This document shows positions 27,576-36,459 of a stretch of 64,000 nucleotides of DNA, in pieces. Position 1 is the stretch's first letter, and each line of letters opens with the position of its first letter. The DNA lies in contig NZ_CP049057.1 in NCBI RefSeq assembly GCF_011044175.1, positions 310,001 to 374,000 of the forward strand, given 5' to 3'. The position numbers and the translations under genes were made by a program. Source of the DNA: Rasiella rasia. Lineage in GTDB: Bacteria; Bacteroidota; Bacteroidia; Flavobacteriales; Flavobacteriaceae. The notes under the pieces were generated by a model. The model ran no database searches. It was not told where the DNA came from and saw nothing but the letters and a program-made list of their open reading frames with translations.

Positions 27576-28181
27576 TTATAACCAACTAAATCCTACCCCT
27601 ACATTAAAGGTTAAGGCATCTCTATAAGCATCACCTTCTAAATAGGCGCGTCCCAGCATTATTTTAGACTGCACATTAAGCGCGAAGTTTTTTCTTTTAT
27701 AAACTTCATATCCAGAACTAGCCATCACAGCACATCCAAAATTCCAGTCATCGTTAACACCATCTTCGAAATCGTAAAGTGCGGGAGAATCTATTGCTAA
27801 TCCAAATCCTCCATGAACCCACCAACGGTCTTTCACCCAATATTGTACCGATGGAATAAACGCTCCAAAATGTCTGTCGTTGTCTTTAAATTCGTAAATA
27901 TTACCCGGCAAGGATGCAGTGACAGCTAATTTGTCATGTATCATGTAACCAAATTTTAATTCTGGAAAACTCATAGCTCCTTGTGCTTCGTTAAAAGTTT
28001 GAACTCCCTCGCTATCTTCAACGCTAATAATACCTCCACCAACGGCGAATTCAAAAATAAAACCCTCCCGAGTTCTAGAAGTTTCTGTATTTAAGTTTTT
28101 CTGTGCAAATGCCACTGTTGACATGAACATAAAGGCAATGAATGCCATTTTTACGATTGATTGATTTTTGATTGATTGCAT
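27576..28181 (-). CDS. outer-membrane beta-barrel-like hypothetical protein
   Basis: 201 residues from the ATG at 28181. The longer frame to 28271 adds a charged stretch, whereas 28181 gives a normal signal peptide (MAFIAFMFMSTVAFAQ). The mature part alternates strands typical of a small barrel (FIFEFAVGGGIISVED, ELKFGYMIHDKLAVTASL, FIPSVQYWVKDRWWVHGGFGLAID) and ends FNVGVGFSWL with a terminal aromatic. No specific family recognised. Its long leader carries TTTGCATCATAA, also found upstream of the gene at 30536. Confidence 0.7.
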   Translation of the reverse strand: MQSIKNQSIVKMAFIAFMFMSTVAFAQKNLNTETSRTREGFIFEFAVGGGIISVEDSEGVQTFNEAQGAMSFPELKFGYMIHDKLAVTASLPGNIYEFKDNDRHFGAFIPSVQYWVKDRWWVHGGFGLAIDSPALYDFEDGVNDDWNFGCAVMASSGYEVYKRKNFALNVQSKIMLGRAYLEGDAYRDALTFNVGVGFSWL

Positions 28182-28524
28182 ATTTCTTGTTTTTTTAATG
28201 TTTAATAATTTAAAATTAAGGTGCTTATAAAAGCTTAATGTTTCAAAACAGGTGATTAATTGTTTTTTCATTTTAATGTGTAATTGCTTATTTGATTTTT
28301 AGTTAGAATTAATTTTATGATGCAAAGAAACGTTAGAAGTTAAGGCTCATCGTCCTGAATTATGATTTCAATCCTTTTTGATTTAGATACTTTTAATAGT
28401 ATGCAAGACCACTATTTTGTTCTTAAAGTCTCTATTTGTAGCCGAATAAAAAACAGGCTTAACATTTTAGTGCTAAGCCTATTTCTGAAGATGTTGATGC
28501 GAGATGACTGTACTTTTTTTCAGA
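28182..28524. other. intergenic region: leader of the barrel gene and terminator of the SDR gene
   Basis: 343 bp without a convincing gene. It holds the minus-strand terminator at 28445-28480 and, on the minus strand near 28310-28328, the element TTTGCATCATAA shared with the promoter region at 30562-30580. The remaining ~110 bp (28330-28440) show nothing I can name. Confidence 0.5.
28445..28480 (-). terminator. intrinsic terminator of the SDR/serine-hydrolase operon
   Basis: AGGCTTA (28455-28461) pairs with TAAGCCT (28474-28480). Read on the minus strand the stem is followed by GTTTTTT, so it ends transcription from the gene at 28525. Confidence 0.75.
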
Positions 28525-29388
28525 CTATATAAAATTCTTGGCCTCTTGATTATAATAGTCCGATAAATGTCTATTTCCAAACGGCGGAGCAATATTGTCT
28601 TCAGCCATAAGCGTTAAGAAAAACTCAATTGGCCCATAGGTTTTCGCACTTGTAAAAATTCTTAAACCCCATATAGTTATCCTTCTTAAAAAATCTGGCA
28701 TATGAACAATCTTGATGGGTTTGTTTAGGGCACTTAATGCGAGTTTACTAATATCATTAAGACTTAAAACATCGGGGCCTCCAATAGTTATTTCATTAGT
28801 ATTCTCATCTAGCATGTCTACAATAGCTCTTGCCAAATCTTCACCGTGGATAGGGTTAAATTTTTGATTGCCTGATCCAAATAAATAGACACGACCAGAG
28901 TTTGCCATTCGCAAAAAATCTTTCATATCTGAGAAAAAGCCGTTAGGTCTTATTATGGTATACGCTACCCCAGAAGATTTTAACGCATCAACAAATTTTT
29001 CTTTTGCTTCGAAAATTTTAAGGTTTCGGTGGAAATTTCCGTTAATTGCAGATACATATACAAAATGTTGCACTTCGCTTTTTACAGCTTCTTTCAACAA
29101 GTTCATATTGGCTTGATAGTCTACATCCATATAGGTTAAACCATCTTTTTGTCTTGTAATACCTACAGTAGAAATTACGATGTTAATCCCTTTGCAAATG
29201 TCCCGCAAGGTTTCTGGATTTGTAACTTCGGCTTGTTTTACCTCCAAATAATCTTCATTCCTATGTTCTACTTTATTTGGATTACGAGCAATGGCGATGA
29301 CCTGATTCTGTTTCTCAATTAGCACCTTCAATAAGTAACTACCTAAATAACCTGTAGAACCAGCTAATAGTATATTAGTGTTTTTCAT
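28525..29388 (-). CDS. NAD(P)-binding atypical SDR-family oxidoreductase
   Basis: 287 residues. The N-terminal Rossmann motif LLAGSTGYLGSYLLK is the GxxGxxG type of NmrA/complex-I-associated atypical SDRs. VISTVGITRQKDG, FVYVSAINGNF and YTIIRPNGFFSDM follow as in that group. The Tyr-x-x-x-Lys catalytic pair is not obvious, as usual for atypical members. It follows the serine hydrolase gene by 23 bp and is ended by the terminator at 28445. Quinone or isoflavone-type reduction and regulatory NAD sensing are both seen in the family; the function here is unknown. Confidence 0.85.
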   Translation of the reverse strand: MKNTNILLAGSTGYLGSYLLKVLIEKQNQVIAIARNPNKVEHRNEDYLEVKQAEVTNPETLRDICKGINIVISTVGITRQKDGLTYMDVDYQANMNLLKEAVKSEVQHFVYVSAINGNFHRNLKIFEAKEKFVDALKSSGVAYTIIRPNGFFSDMKDFLRMANSGRVYLFGSGNQKFNPIHGEDLARAIVDMLDENTNEITIGGPDVLSLNDISKLALSALNKPIKIVHMPDFLRRITIWGLRIFTSAKTYGPIEFFLTLMAEDNIAPPFGNRHLSDYYNQEAKNFI

Positions 29389-29411
29389 TATTCGAGAATT
29401 AATAGACCAGA

Positions 29412-30536
29412 TTAATTAAATTCGTTTGTCAATAATTGTTGAATAATGGTATTACGTTGTGTGCCTGTATTGTCTTGCTGATTGCTTAGAAGTACTATTG
29501 TTGCATCATATTCTGGTATAAATCCAATCATACTCCAATAACCATTTATATCGCCACCATGCCAATACATTGTGTTGCTTCCTTCTTGTGTAGTAAACCA
29601 ACCTAAACCGAAATCCACAAATCCACTAGGCACATTTTTAGCAAAAATTTCTTCTTTTTCAGCTTGGGTGAACCAATTAGTACTTATAGCGTTAGTCCAT
29701 GTTTCCAAGTCTTCTGGGGTGCTACTGAAGTCACCAGCGCCAAATGTTATTGCCATTGGATACGTACTATTTACATTCCCGTCTAAATAGCCTTGCGCGT
29801 GCGTGTTTAGGTCGATAGTATTTGTGCCTCTGTAAGAATTAGACATGCCTAACGGATTAAAAATTTTCTGCTGAATATAGTCATGGTATGTCATTCCCGA
29901 CAATTGTTCTATGAGTAATGCTGCAATTAAATAGTTTGAGTTACAGTATTGCTTGTCTGAACCTGGTATGAAGTTGAGACCATTATCAGATATTAAGTCC
30001 GTAATAACCTCATACAAGTCAGATTCATCTAACTCCATCCCTGAGTCGAATGCTTGCTCTGCTATGAATTGATATTCTGGAATTCCTGATTGATGTGACA
30101 ATAGGTGTTGAATTGTAATCTCATTTCCGTTTGGAAACTCTTGATTAAATTCACTTAAAGTTTGACTGTAACTGTTTATTAAGCCATCGCGTTTTAGTTG
30201 TACAATAGCCGCTGCCGTTAATGTTTTAGTTACCGAACCTATGCGATAGGCAAGGTTGTAATCTTGTGGCAATCCAGTGTTTTGATTGGCTAATCCAAAA
30301 CCTTGTCGCACTACATCTTGTCCATTTTTTGTTACAATAGCAAAGCCACTAAAATCAATTTCGGTTAGTAAACTTTCCACGGTTGTGTCATTGGTGGATG
30401 GTGTATAAATATCATCGTCATTTGAACAAGACATTAAGCTTGTTAAAGTAAGACAGAGCGACAATAGGAAGAGGTTTGTTTTGATTTTTTGATTTTTTGC
30501 TAAATAGTTTTTAAATCTTAGAATTGATACATACAT
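29412..30536 (-). CDS. serine hydrolase lipoprotein, class C beta-lactamase/DD-peptidase fold
   Basis: 374 residues. A lipoprotein signal ends in LMSCSNDDD (lipid Cys near residue 37). Motifs: Ser-x-x-Lys as SVTK within RIGSVTKTLTAAAI, Tyr-x-Asn as YCN within KQYCNSNYLIAALL, and HGG in YWHGGDINGYWS. All three are intact, so it is probably active, unlike some family members. It is similar in plan to the gene at 25184 but not a recent copy. It is co-directional with and 23 bp from the SDR gene, and a TolB/TPR/AraC regulator lies directly upstream. Confidence 0.88.
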   Translation of the reverse strand: MYVSILRFKNYLAKNQKIKTNLFLLSLCLTLTSLMSCSNDDDIYTPSTNDTTVESLLTEIDFSGFAIVTKNGQDVVRQGFGLANQNTGLPQDYNLAYRIGSVTKTLTAAAIVQLKRDGLINSYSQTLSEFNQEFPNGNEITIQHLLSHQSGIPEYQFIAEQAFDSGMELDESDLYEVITDLISDNGLNFIPGSDKQYCNSNYLIAALLIEQLSGMTYHDYIQQKIFNPLGMSNSYRGTNTIDLNTHAQGYLDGNVNSTYPMAITFGAGDFSSTPEDLETWTNAISTNWFTQAEKEEIFAKNVPSGFVDFGLGWFTTQEGSNTMYWHGGDINGYWSMIGFIPEYDATIVLLSNQQDNTGTQRNTIIQQLLTNEFN

Positions 30537-30636
30537 AATTGTTTGTTTTTTGATTATTAATTATGATGCAAAGATTCTGCAGATTACTTTGGCAATCGTA
30601 CTAAATTATAATCTGAAACAAACTAGTAAAGATGTA

Positions 30637-32430
30637 TTACATATTGGCTTTCATCCAAGCTCTAGGAGTAACGTTTTCTATTTTTTTAAAATAGGTATTG
30701 AATACACTTTTAGAATTAAAACCGCTATCATAGGCTAACCCTAAAATTGTTAAATGTGAATTTTTTGGGTCTACTGCTATGGTTTTGAAGTAATCTAAGC
30801 GGTAAGAATTAACAAAGTCATTGAAATTAAGAGAAAATGCTTTATTGATTAAGTACGATATTTTATTGGTGTTTGATTCTAAAATTTCTGCAACTAGTTT
30901 TAGATTTAATTGCGGATTAAGAAATGGTTCTTCTTCTTTAAAATATAATAGCAATTCGTCTTTTAATGTTTCTATTTGAATTTCGTTTAAAATAGCAGAA
31001 GTGGTTTTTTCTGTATTTTCTTGTGATAATTTAACCTCAGAAAGTTGTAAACTAGAATGGTGTAGGTCTTTAAAACCTTGCATATTGTGCAGTGGCTGTA
31101 AAAAAGGTTCTTGTCTATAGTTTATGACTTGACCACGCCTATGTTTCACCATTTCGCTTAAACTAGAAAACGCGAGCTTTTTGTGGTTTGAGTTACTTAA
31201 AATAAATAGATCATAGGGGACTAGCATGGCCTCATTTTTTGAAATTTCAGACCATTTTTTAATAAGGTGATTTGGAACCTCAACTCCTTCGTTATTGACA
31301 AGGTTGAATAGTAGATTTTTCTCTTCAATTAATGATGACTTATCAATAAATTTACTGAACTGTTGTTTTTTGTTCAGATTGATTAAACAAAAACATTTTA
31401 AATGATGGGCTAACTCTAACCCAGGATTAAGTGTCAATGCATAATTGATGCATTCTAAGGCTTTATTGTATTGCCGTTGATAATAATATATATGTGCAAT
31501 TGTGTAATGATTATTTGCTGAAAGCGGATCTACTTCTAAAAGTTTGTTTGCATAAATTTTGGCGTGATCAAAAAACCCAAGTGCAATGAATAACTCTGTC
31601 ATTGCTTCTAATCCATCAATGTGCTTTGGATTAATTTCTAAGACTTTGTTAATATGAATATATGCGTTTTTAAAATCCCATTCCTCCCAAAAAAATTTAC
31701 CTACAAATGATAACGGATATTCTGGCAAGGAGGTGTCTATCTCTTTGGCTATAAGTAAATTACTTATTGCTAAACCTATAGCTTCCTCATAAGGCATATA
31801 ACCCCACATTCCTAATAGTCCATAGCATTGTAACTTGGCGTAATAAGCTTTCGCATAATTTTTGTCTAACGCAACAGCTTGATCATAACATACAATAGCT
31901 TGGTTTATGCTATCTGGAGTCCATTTTAATTGTAATGATCGCCCTTTCAAAAACATTTGATATGCATCAATATTATTCGTGGGTTGTGTAATTAATTGGT
32001 CTTGAATTTCAAAATGTCCAAAATTGTTTCGAACTTCATCAGCAATGGTAAGGCTGATCTCATCCTCTAAATCAAAAATATCTATTAATTCTCTATCAAA
32101 TTTTTTAGACCAATAATGGGTGCCGTCCTTTATGTCAATTAATTGTGCGGTAATTCTAATTCTATCTTGAGATTTCTTAATACTTCCTTCAAGTATGGTA
32201 TGTACGTTTAATTGCTCACCAATTTTTCTAATATCAATATCTTTTCCTTTAAAGGCGAAAGACGAGGTTCTGGCAATAACTTTAAGTTGACTAATTTTTG
32301 TTAGCGCATTAATTATTTCTTCGGTTATACCATCGCAGAAATATTCATTGTTAATATCATTACTCATATTAACAAATGGTAAAACGGCTATTGATTGTTG
32401 ATTGATCAAATGTTTGTTTTCGTAAGACAA
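30637..32430 (-). CDS. TolB-like/TPR/AraC-type transcriptional regulator
   Basis: 597 residues in three parts. Residues ~1-150 match the TolB-like/adenylate-cyclase-associated domain (AVLPFVNMSNDINNEYFCDGITEEIINALT, HTILEGSIKKSQDRIRITAQLID). Residues ~150-370 are TPR-like helices (AIVCYDQAVALDKNYAKAYY, ALECINYALTLNPG). The C-terminal ~100 residues are an AraC helix-turn-helix (LVAEILESNTNKISYLI, TILGLAYDSGFNSKSVFNTYFKKIENVTPRAW). No sensor membrane segment is seen. Regulators of this design are common in Flavobacteriia, often next to the operons they control; the serine hydrolase/SDR genes downstream are the obvious candidate targets. Confidence 0.88.
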   Translation of the reverse strand: MSYENKHLINQQSIAVLPFVNMSNDINNEYFCDGITEEIINALTKISQLKVIARTSSFAFKGKDIDIRKIGEQLNVHTILEGSIKKSQDRIRITAQLIDIKDGTHYWSKKFDRELIDIFDLEDEISLTIADEVRNNFGHFEIQDQLITQPTNNIDAYQMFLKGRSLQLKWTPDSINQAIVCYDQAVALDKNYAKAYYAKLQCYGLLGMWGYMPYEEAIGLAISNLLIAKEIDTSLPEYPLSFVGKFFWEEWDFKNAYIHINKVLEINPKHIDGLEAMTELFIALGFFDHAKIYANKLLEVDPLSANNHYTIAHIYYYQRQYNKALECINYALTLNPGLELAHHLKCFCLINLNKKQQFSKFIDKSSLIEEKNLLFNLVNNEGVEVPNHLIKKWSEISKNEAMLVPYDLFILSNSNHKKLAFSSLSEMVKHRRGQVINYRQEPFLQPLHNMQGFKDLHHSSLQLSEVKLSQENTEKTTSAILNEIQIETLKDELLLYFKEEEPFLNPQLNLKLVAEILESNTNKISYLINKAFSLNFNDFVNSYRLDYFKTIAVDPKNSHLTILGLAYDSGFNSKSVFNTYFKKIENVTPRAWMKANM

Positions 32431-32523
32431 ATCTAAAAAATAAAATACGAATGTGCTGCTGCAAATAACTTAATAACAATTAAAAAGTAAAGTCAGAACA
32501 AGTCTTTTACAACAGTTTTAATT

Positions 32524-33912
32524 CTATTTGCCGATACAAAAATTCGCGAAAATATTACCTAGCAATTCGTCATTAGAAATTTCACCGGTAATTTCTCCAA
32601 AATGATACAGTGCTTGTCTAATATCTATTGCCAAAAGATCACCGCTTAAACCAGCATTAATTCCGCCTTGTACTTTTTGTATTTCTTCTAACGCTTTTAA
32701 AAGTGAGTCGTAATGTCTAGTGTTTGTTACAATAGTTTCATTATTTCGCAAAGCCCCAGTGTTTACAAAGTTAAGTAGGGTAGCTTTAAGGTCTTCTACG
32801 CCCATGCCAGTTTTTGCTGAAATCGTAATCAATTCAGGAATTACATCTTTTAATGCTGAAATTTCCGCAGTTGAGAGCTGATCTACTTTGTTAGCAATAA
32901 CAACAAGCGATTTTAATGGGTGCTTGTTTTTTATTTTTTCAATTTCAACATGTATGTGAGAACTTAATTTTTTAAAGTTGATAGCATCAAACAAATACAC
33001 TACCACTTCAGATGCGTCCATTTTCTCGAAGGTTTTTTTAATGCCGAGACCTTCAATAGTGTCTTTTGTCTCTCTAATTCCGGCTGTATCTATAAATCTA
33101 AAGCCAATGCCACCAATAGTGATTTCATCTTCAATAGTATCGCGTGTTGTTCCAGCGATATCACTAACAATAGCACGCTCTTCATTTAAAAGTGCGTTGA
33201 GTAAAGTAGATTTTCCTACATTAGGTTCGCCTACAATGGCAACAGGAATTCCATTTTTAAGCACATTACCCGTTGCAAATGAATCTATAAGACGTTTAAG
33301 AACTTGTGTAATTCTCGTAATTAATTGCTGAAACTCATCTCTATTGGCAAATTCTACATCTTCTTCGGCAAAATCTAACTCGAGTTCTATTAGGGAGGCA
33401 AAATTTAAAAGCTCTTCTCTAAGTTGTTTAATTTCATTACTGAAACCTCCACGCATTTGCTGTATAGCCAATTGGTGGGCCGCTTCAGAATCACTAGCAA
33501 TTAAGTCGGCTACCGCTTCGGCTTGACTTAAATCCATTTTTGCGTTTAAGAATGCACGTAGTGTGAATTCACCCGCTTGCGCCATTCGGCAACCTTTCCG
33601 AAGACATAATTGAATTATTTCTTGTTGAATAAAAGCACTACCATGGCAGGAAATTTCAACTACATCTTCGCCGGTATAGCTATTAGGATTTTTAAAAACA
33701 GACATTAAAACTTCATCCAACACACGTGTTCCGTCTTTTATATGTCCTAAGTGTATGGTATGTGTTTTCTGTTCTGAAAGTTTCTTGCCTGAAATTGAGG
33801 TAAAGATTTCTGAAGCAATAATAATTGCATTGTCACCAGAGAGACGGATTATCGCAATGGCGCCTGCTCCCGAAGGGGTGGCTAAGGCTACAATAGTATC
33901 GTTATGTGTCAT
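32524..33912 (-). CDS. mnmE: tRNA uridine-5-carboxymethylaminomethyl(34) synthesis GTPase MnmE
   Basis: 462 residues from the ATG at 33912 (MTHNDTIVALATPSGAGAIA), the conserved start; the frame extends 15 codons upstream without support. An N-terminal folate-binding TrmE domain is followed by an inserted G domain: G1 VGEPNVGKST near residue 225, G3 DTAG within FRFIDTAGIRET, G4 NKVD. The C-terminal end FCIGK contains the catalytic Cys conserved in MnmE. With MnmG it modifies the wobble uridine of several tRNAs. Single housekeeping gene, minus strand. Confidence 0.97.
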   Translation of the reverse strand: MTHNDTIVALATPSGAGAIAIIRLSGDNAIIIASEIFTSISGKKLSEQKTHTIHLGHIKDGTRVLDEVLMSVFKNPNSYTGEDVVEISCHGSAFIQQEIIQLCLRKGCRMAQAGEFTLRAFLNAKMDLSQAEAVADLIASDSEAAHQLAIQQMRGGFSNEIKQLREELLNFASLIELELDFAEEDVEFANRDEFQQLITRITQVLKRLIDSFATGNVLKNGIPVAIVGEPNVGKSTLLNALLNEERAIVSDIAGTTRDTIEDEITIGGIGFRFIDTAGIRETKDTIEGLGIKKTFEKMDASEVVVYLFDAINFKKLSSHIHVEIEKIKNKHPLKSLVVIANKVDQLSTAEISALKDVIPELITISAKTGMGVEDLKATLLNFVNTGALRNNETIVTNTRHYDSLLKALEEIQKVQGGINAGLSGDLLAIDIRQALYHFGEITGEISNDELLGNIFANFCIGK

Positions 33913-34095
33913 GTAAAAATTTGTGCAAACGGAATATACAACCGCTTTCATATGCAAAAATACAAATTATTACAGCTGCGCACTAGACAGTTAGTTCGCA
34001 ATGTTGGCACACGGGTGTAACGATAAATTCTTGGGCTTGAGTTTAATGCCATGTAACATTTTATTATTTTTTGCTACAAATAAATAAACACAACC

Positions 34096-34215
34096 ATGAA
34101 AAAGGAAACTGAAGAGCATTCAAACAAACCTATGTTAATGAGATTACTCTTGTTTGTTGGAGTAGCAGTGGTAACCTTTGTAATCGCTTCATGGATTATT
34201 ACCCTTTTTAAGTAA
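34096..34215 (+). CDS. 39-residue single-span membrane protein
   Basis: An ATG at 34096 opens a frame of 39 codons ending at TAA 34213. A polar start (MKKETEEHSNKP) is followed by one hydrophobic span (LLLFVGVAVVTFVIASWIITLF) and a terminal Lys. It lies 19 bp upstream of the DUF4870 gene on the same strand, so the pair is probably co-transcribed. Small one-span proteins next to DUF4870/PspC-type genes are common in Flavobacteriia. No function can be assigned. Confidence 0.65.
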   Translation: MKKETEEHSNKPMLMRLLLFVGVAVVTFVIASWIITLFK

Positions 34216-34234
34216 CCTCTAAATCAATCAAATC

Positions 34235-34600
34235 ATGGAAATCATTAGCACAACACACGCGGCGAAACAAGTAGATAACAACCTTTTGGTATTTACGCAT
34301 TTGTCACAATTATTAACGTATGTCACCGGTTTTGGTGGCTTTGTAGTTCCTCTTATACTTTGGCTTGTAAAAAAAGACCAAATTGTGGGAATGGACGAAC
34401 ACGGTAAGAGTATTATTAATTTTCAAATTACCATGTTCTTAATAGCACTAATTAGTGTACCTGGGATTTTCTTATTCGGGCTCGGGATACTCTCGCTAAT
34501 CTACGTTGGTATAGTATCTCTGGTAGTACCTATTGTAAATGCTGTGCGAGCAAGTAATGGAGAAGCACCATCGTATTTTAGCACGATAAAGTTTATCTAG
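34235..34600 (+). CDS. DUF4870 small membrane protein
   Basis: 121 residues. The family signature is clear: LLVFTHLSQLLTYVTGFGGFVVPLILWLVKKD near residues 18-50, then MDEHGKSIINFQITMFL, two further hydrophobic segments, and the end RASNGEAPSY. Function of the family is unknown. It is followed 34 bp later by a terminator and preceded by a small one-span membrane protein. Confidence 0.92.
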   Translation: MEIISTTHAAKQVDNNLLVFTHLSQLLTYVTGFGGFVVPLILWLVKKDQIVGMDEHGKSIINFQITMFLIALISVPGIFLFGLGILSLIYVGIVSLVVPIVNAVRASNGEAPSYFSTIKFI

Positions 34601-34633
34601 TAAATAAATAGAACGGGGTCTAGTACCTTTCCC

Positions 34634-34666
34634 AACCCTCATTTCTTACGATTTGAGGGTTTTTTA
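34634..34666 (+). terminator. intrinsic terminator after the DUF4870 gene
   Basis: AACCCTCA (34634-34641) pairs with TGAGGGTT (34654-34661) and is followed by a T run into TTTTTAG. Confidence 0.8.
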
Positions 34667-34701
34667 GTTCAGTTTTGGTGTTCATTTTAAAAACGAACAT
34701 T

Positions 34702-35127
34702 ATGAAAACTACTTTAAAATTTCAACTCGTATTAATTGTATTGGCTTTATTTCCTTTAGCAAACGTTGCTTCTGCGCAAGGGGTAAGTGTGGCAGCAAAG
34801 GGCGAATTTCAATTTGAAGCAACAGAAATTGATTATGGGACTATTGAAAAAGACTCGGATGGGACTAGAACTTTTTCGTTTACAAACGTGGGAAGCGTTC
34901 CAATTGTAATTACCGATATTAAATCAAGTTGTGGTTGTACAGTACCTACAAAGCCAAAGGGGCCTATTATGCCAGGGCAAACTGCCGAAATAGGAGTGAA
35001 GTACAAGACAAATAAAGTGGGGGCTTTTACAAAATCTATCACGGTGCTCTCTAATGCTAATGAATCTAAAAAAATTCTAAAGATTAGAGGAATTGTGGTT
35101 GATTCTAAAAATAAATTGGGAGAATAA
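34702..35127 (+). CDS. DUF1573 periplasmic protein
   Basis: 141 residues from the ATG at 34702; an upstream in-frame GTG-type start at 34675 lies in the T run of the preceding terminator. Signal peptide QLVLIVLALFPLANVASAQ. The DUF1573 domain is evident: FEATEIDYGTIEKDSDGTRTFSFTNVG, then SCGCTVP and KPKGPIMPGQTAEI, then GAFTKSITVLSNA. The domain is Ig-like, and its conserved CGC motif is typical of Bacteroidota secreted members. The function is unknown. A bidirectional terminator separates it from dnaN. Confidence 0.9.
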   Translation: MKTTLKFQLVLIVLALFPLANVASAQGVSVAAKGEFQFEATEIDYGTIEKDSDGTRTFSFTNVGSVPIVITDIKSSCGCTVPTKPKGPIMPGQTAEIGVKYKTNKVGAFTKSITVLSNANESKKILKIRGIVVDSKNKLGE

Positions 35128-35136
35128 TTGCTAAAA

Positions 35137-35186
35137 AACTTCTCTCTGTCCTTGTCCTTTTATAGACTCGGGGTAAGAGAGAAGTT
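35137..35186. terminator. bidirectional terminator between DUF1573 gene and dnaN
   Basis: AACTTCTCTC (35137-35146) and GAGAGAAGTT (35177-35186) form a perfect 10-bp stem with a 30-nt loop between two convergent genes. A-rich and T-rich flanks are short, so termination efficiency is unclear. Confidence 0.6.
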
Positions 35187-35192
35187 CTCTAT

Positions 35193-36311
35193 TTAATTGT
35201 TCAGCATTACCGGCATAACCAGCATGGTAACCTGTTCGCCTTCGTCTAAACCATCTACAGGGGTTAAAATACCCGCACGATTTGGAAGACTCATTTCTAA
35301 TGAAACCTCGTCGCTGGTTAGGTTGTTTAACATTTCAGTTAAAAAACGAGAGTTAAAACCAATCTGCATGTCATCACCTTGATAATCGCATGTTAAACGT
35401 TCTTCAGCTTTGTTGCTATAATCTATATCTTCTGCTGAAATATTAAGTTCGGCACCTGCAATTTTTAAACGAATTTGATGTGTGGTTTTATTACTGAAAA
35501 TACTTACACGACGCACACTGTTTAAAAACTGATTGCGATCAATACTCAATCGATTTGGGTTCTCTTTTGGAATAACTGCTTCGTAGTTTGGGTATTTACC
35601 ATCAATTAAACGGCAGACCATTTCAATATTCTCGAAACTGAATTTCGCATTGCTTTCGTTGTACTCAATAGTAACTTCTTCTTCGCTACCAGCCAATATA
35701 CTCTTTAAAAGGTTAAGTGGCTTTTTTGGCATGATAAACTCTGCTGCTTGAGATGCTGAAACATCTTCGCGGGTATATTTTACCAGTTTATGGGCATCTG
35801 TGGCCACAAATGTAAGTCCGTCTGTTGCAAATTGAAAAAATACACCACTCATTACAGGTCTTAAATCATCATTACCGCTTGCAAAAATAGTTTTGCTAAT
35901 TGCGGTCGCTAAAATATCGCCTTGCACATTTGTAGCTGAAGGGTCTTTTAGCTCTACTGCCGTAGGAAATTCTTCACCAGCAGCGTATGCAAGGGCATAT
36001 TTACCGTGGTTAGAGCTAATTTCAACAGTATTGTTATCTTCTATGGTAAAAGTAAGTGGCTGTTCAGGAAATGTTTTTAGGGTATCCAATAACAGACGTG
36101 CCGGTATACAAACACTCCCAGATTCGCTACTTTCTACATCAAGTTTAGAAGCCACGGTAGTTTCTAAATCTGAAGCGGACACCGTCAGGGAATTTCCGTC
36201 GAGATTAAATAGAAAATTATCTAAAATAGGAAGGGTGTTATTACTGTTTATAATACCTCCAAGCACTTGTAGCTGTTTTAAAAGGTACGAACTAGATACG
36301 ATGAATTTCAT
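35193..36311 (-). CDS. dnaN: DNA polymerase III subunit beta (sliding clamp)
   Basis: 372 residues, standard length. Three clamp subdomains are visible, with typical pieces MKFIVSSSYLLKQLQVLGGI, IPARLLLDTLKTFPEQPL, RPVMSGVFFQF, DAHKLVKYTRED, and the C-terminal MLVMPVMLNN. It forms the ring that tethers polymerase to DNA. dnaN adjacent to gldG/gldF is a known flavobacterial arrangement. There is no sign of an origin (no DnaA-box cluster) in the 148 bp between dnaN and gldG. Confidence 0.97.
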   Translation of the reverse strand: MKFIVSSSYLLKQLQVLGGIINSNNTLPILDNFLFNLDGNSLTVSASDLETTVASKLDVESSESGSVCIPARLLLDTLKTFPEQPLTFTIEDNNTVEISSNHGKYALAYAAGEEFPTAVELKDPSATNVQGDILATAISKTIFASGNDDLRPVMSGVFFQFATDGLTFVATDAHKLVKYTREDVSASQAAEFIMPKKPLNLLKSILAGSEEEVTIEYNESNAKFSFENIEMVCRLIDGKYPNYEAVIPKENPNRLSIDRNQFLNSVRRVSIFSNKTTHQIRLKIAGAELNISAEDIDYSNKAEERLTCDYQGDDMQIGFNSRFLTEMLNNLTSDEVSLEMSLPNRAGILTPVDGLDEGEQVTMLVMPVMLNN

Positions 36312-36459
36312 GTAAGGTTATTTTCTATACTATTATTCTATGGAAACGCGCTTTAGGCGAATCTCTTTTTCATAACAAGCAGACCTTAAACGATACTAAG
36401 CTTGTTGAAGTACAAATATATCCTAAAACCAACGTTCTTTAAAACTAACTTATTAACAG

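Noticed and set aside
36312-36459. Replication origin next to dnaN
   Set aside because: No DnaA-box cluster or AT-rich unwinding element was seen, and dnaA is not adjacent. In Flavobacteriia dnaN often lies away from the origin.
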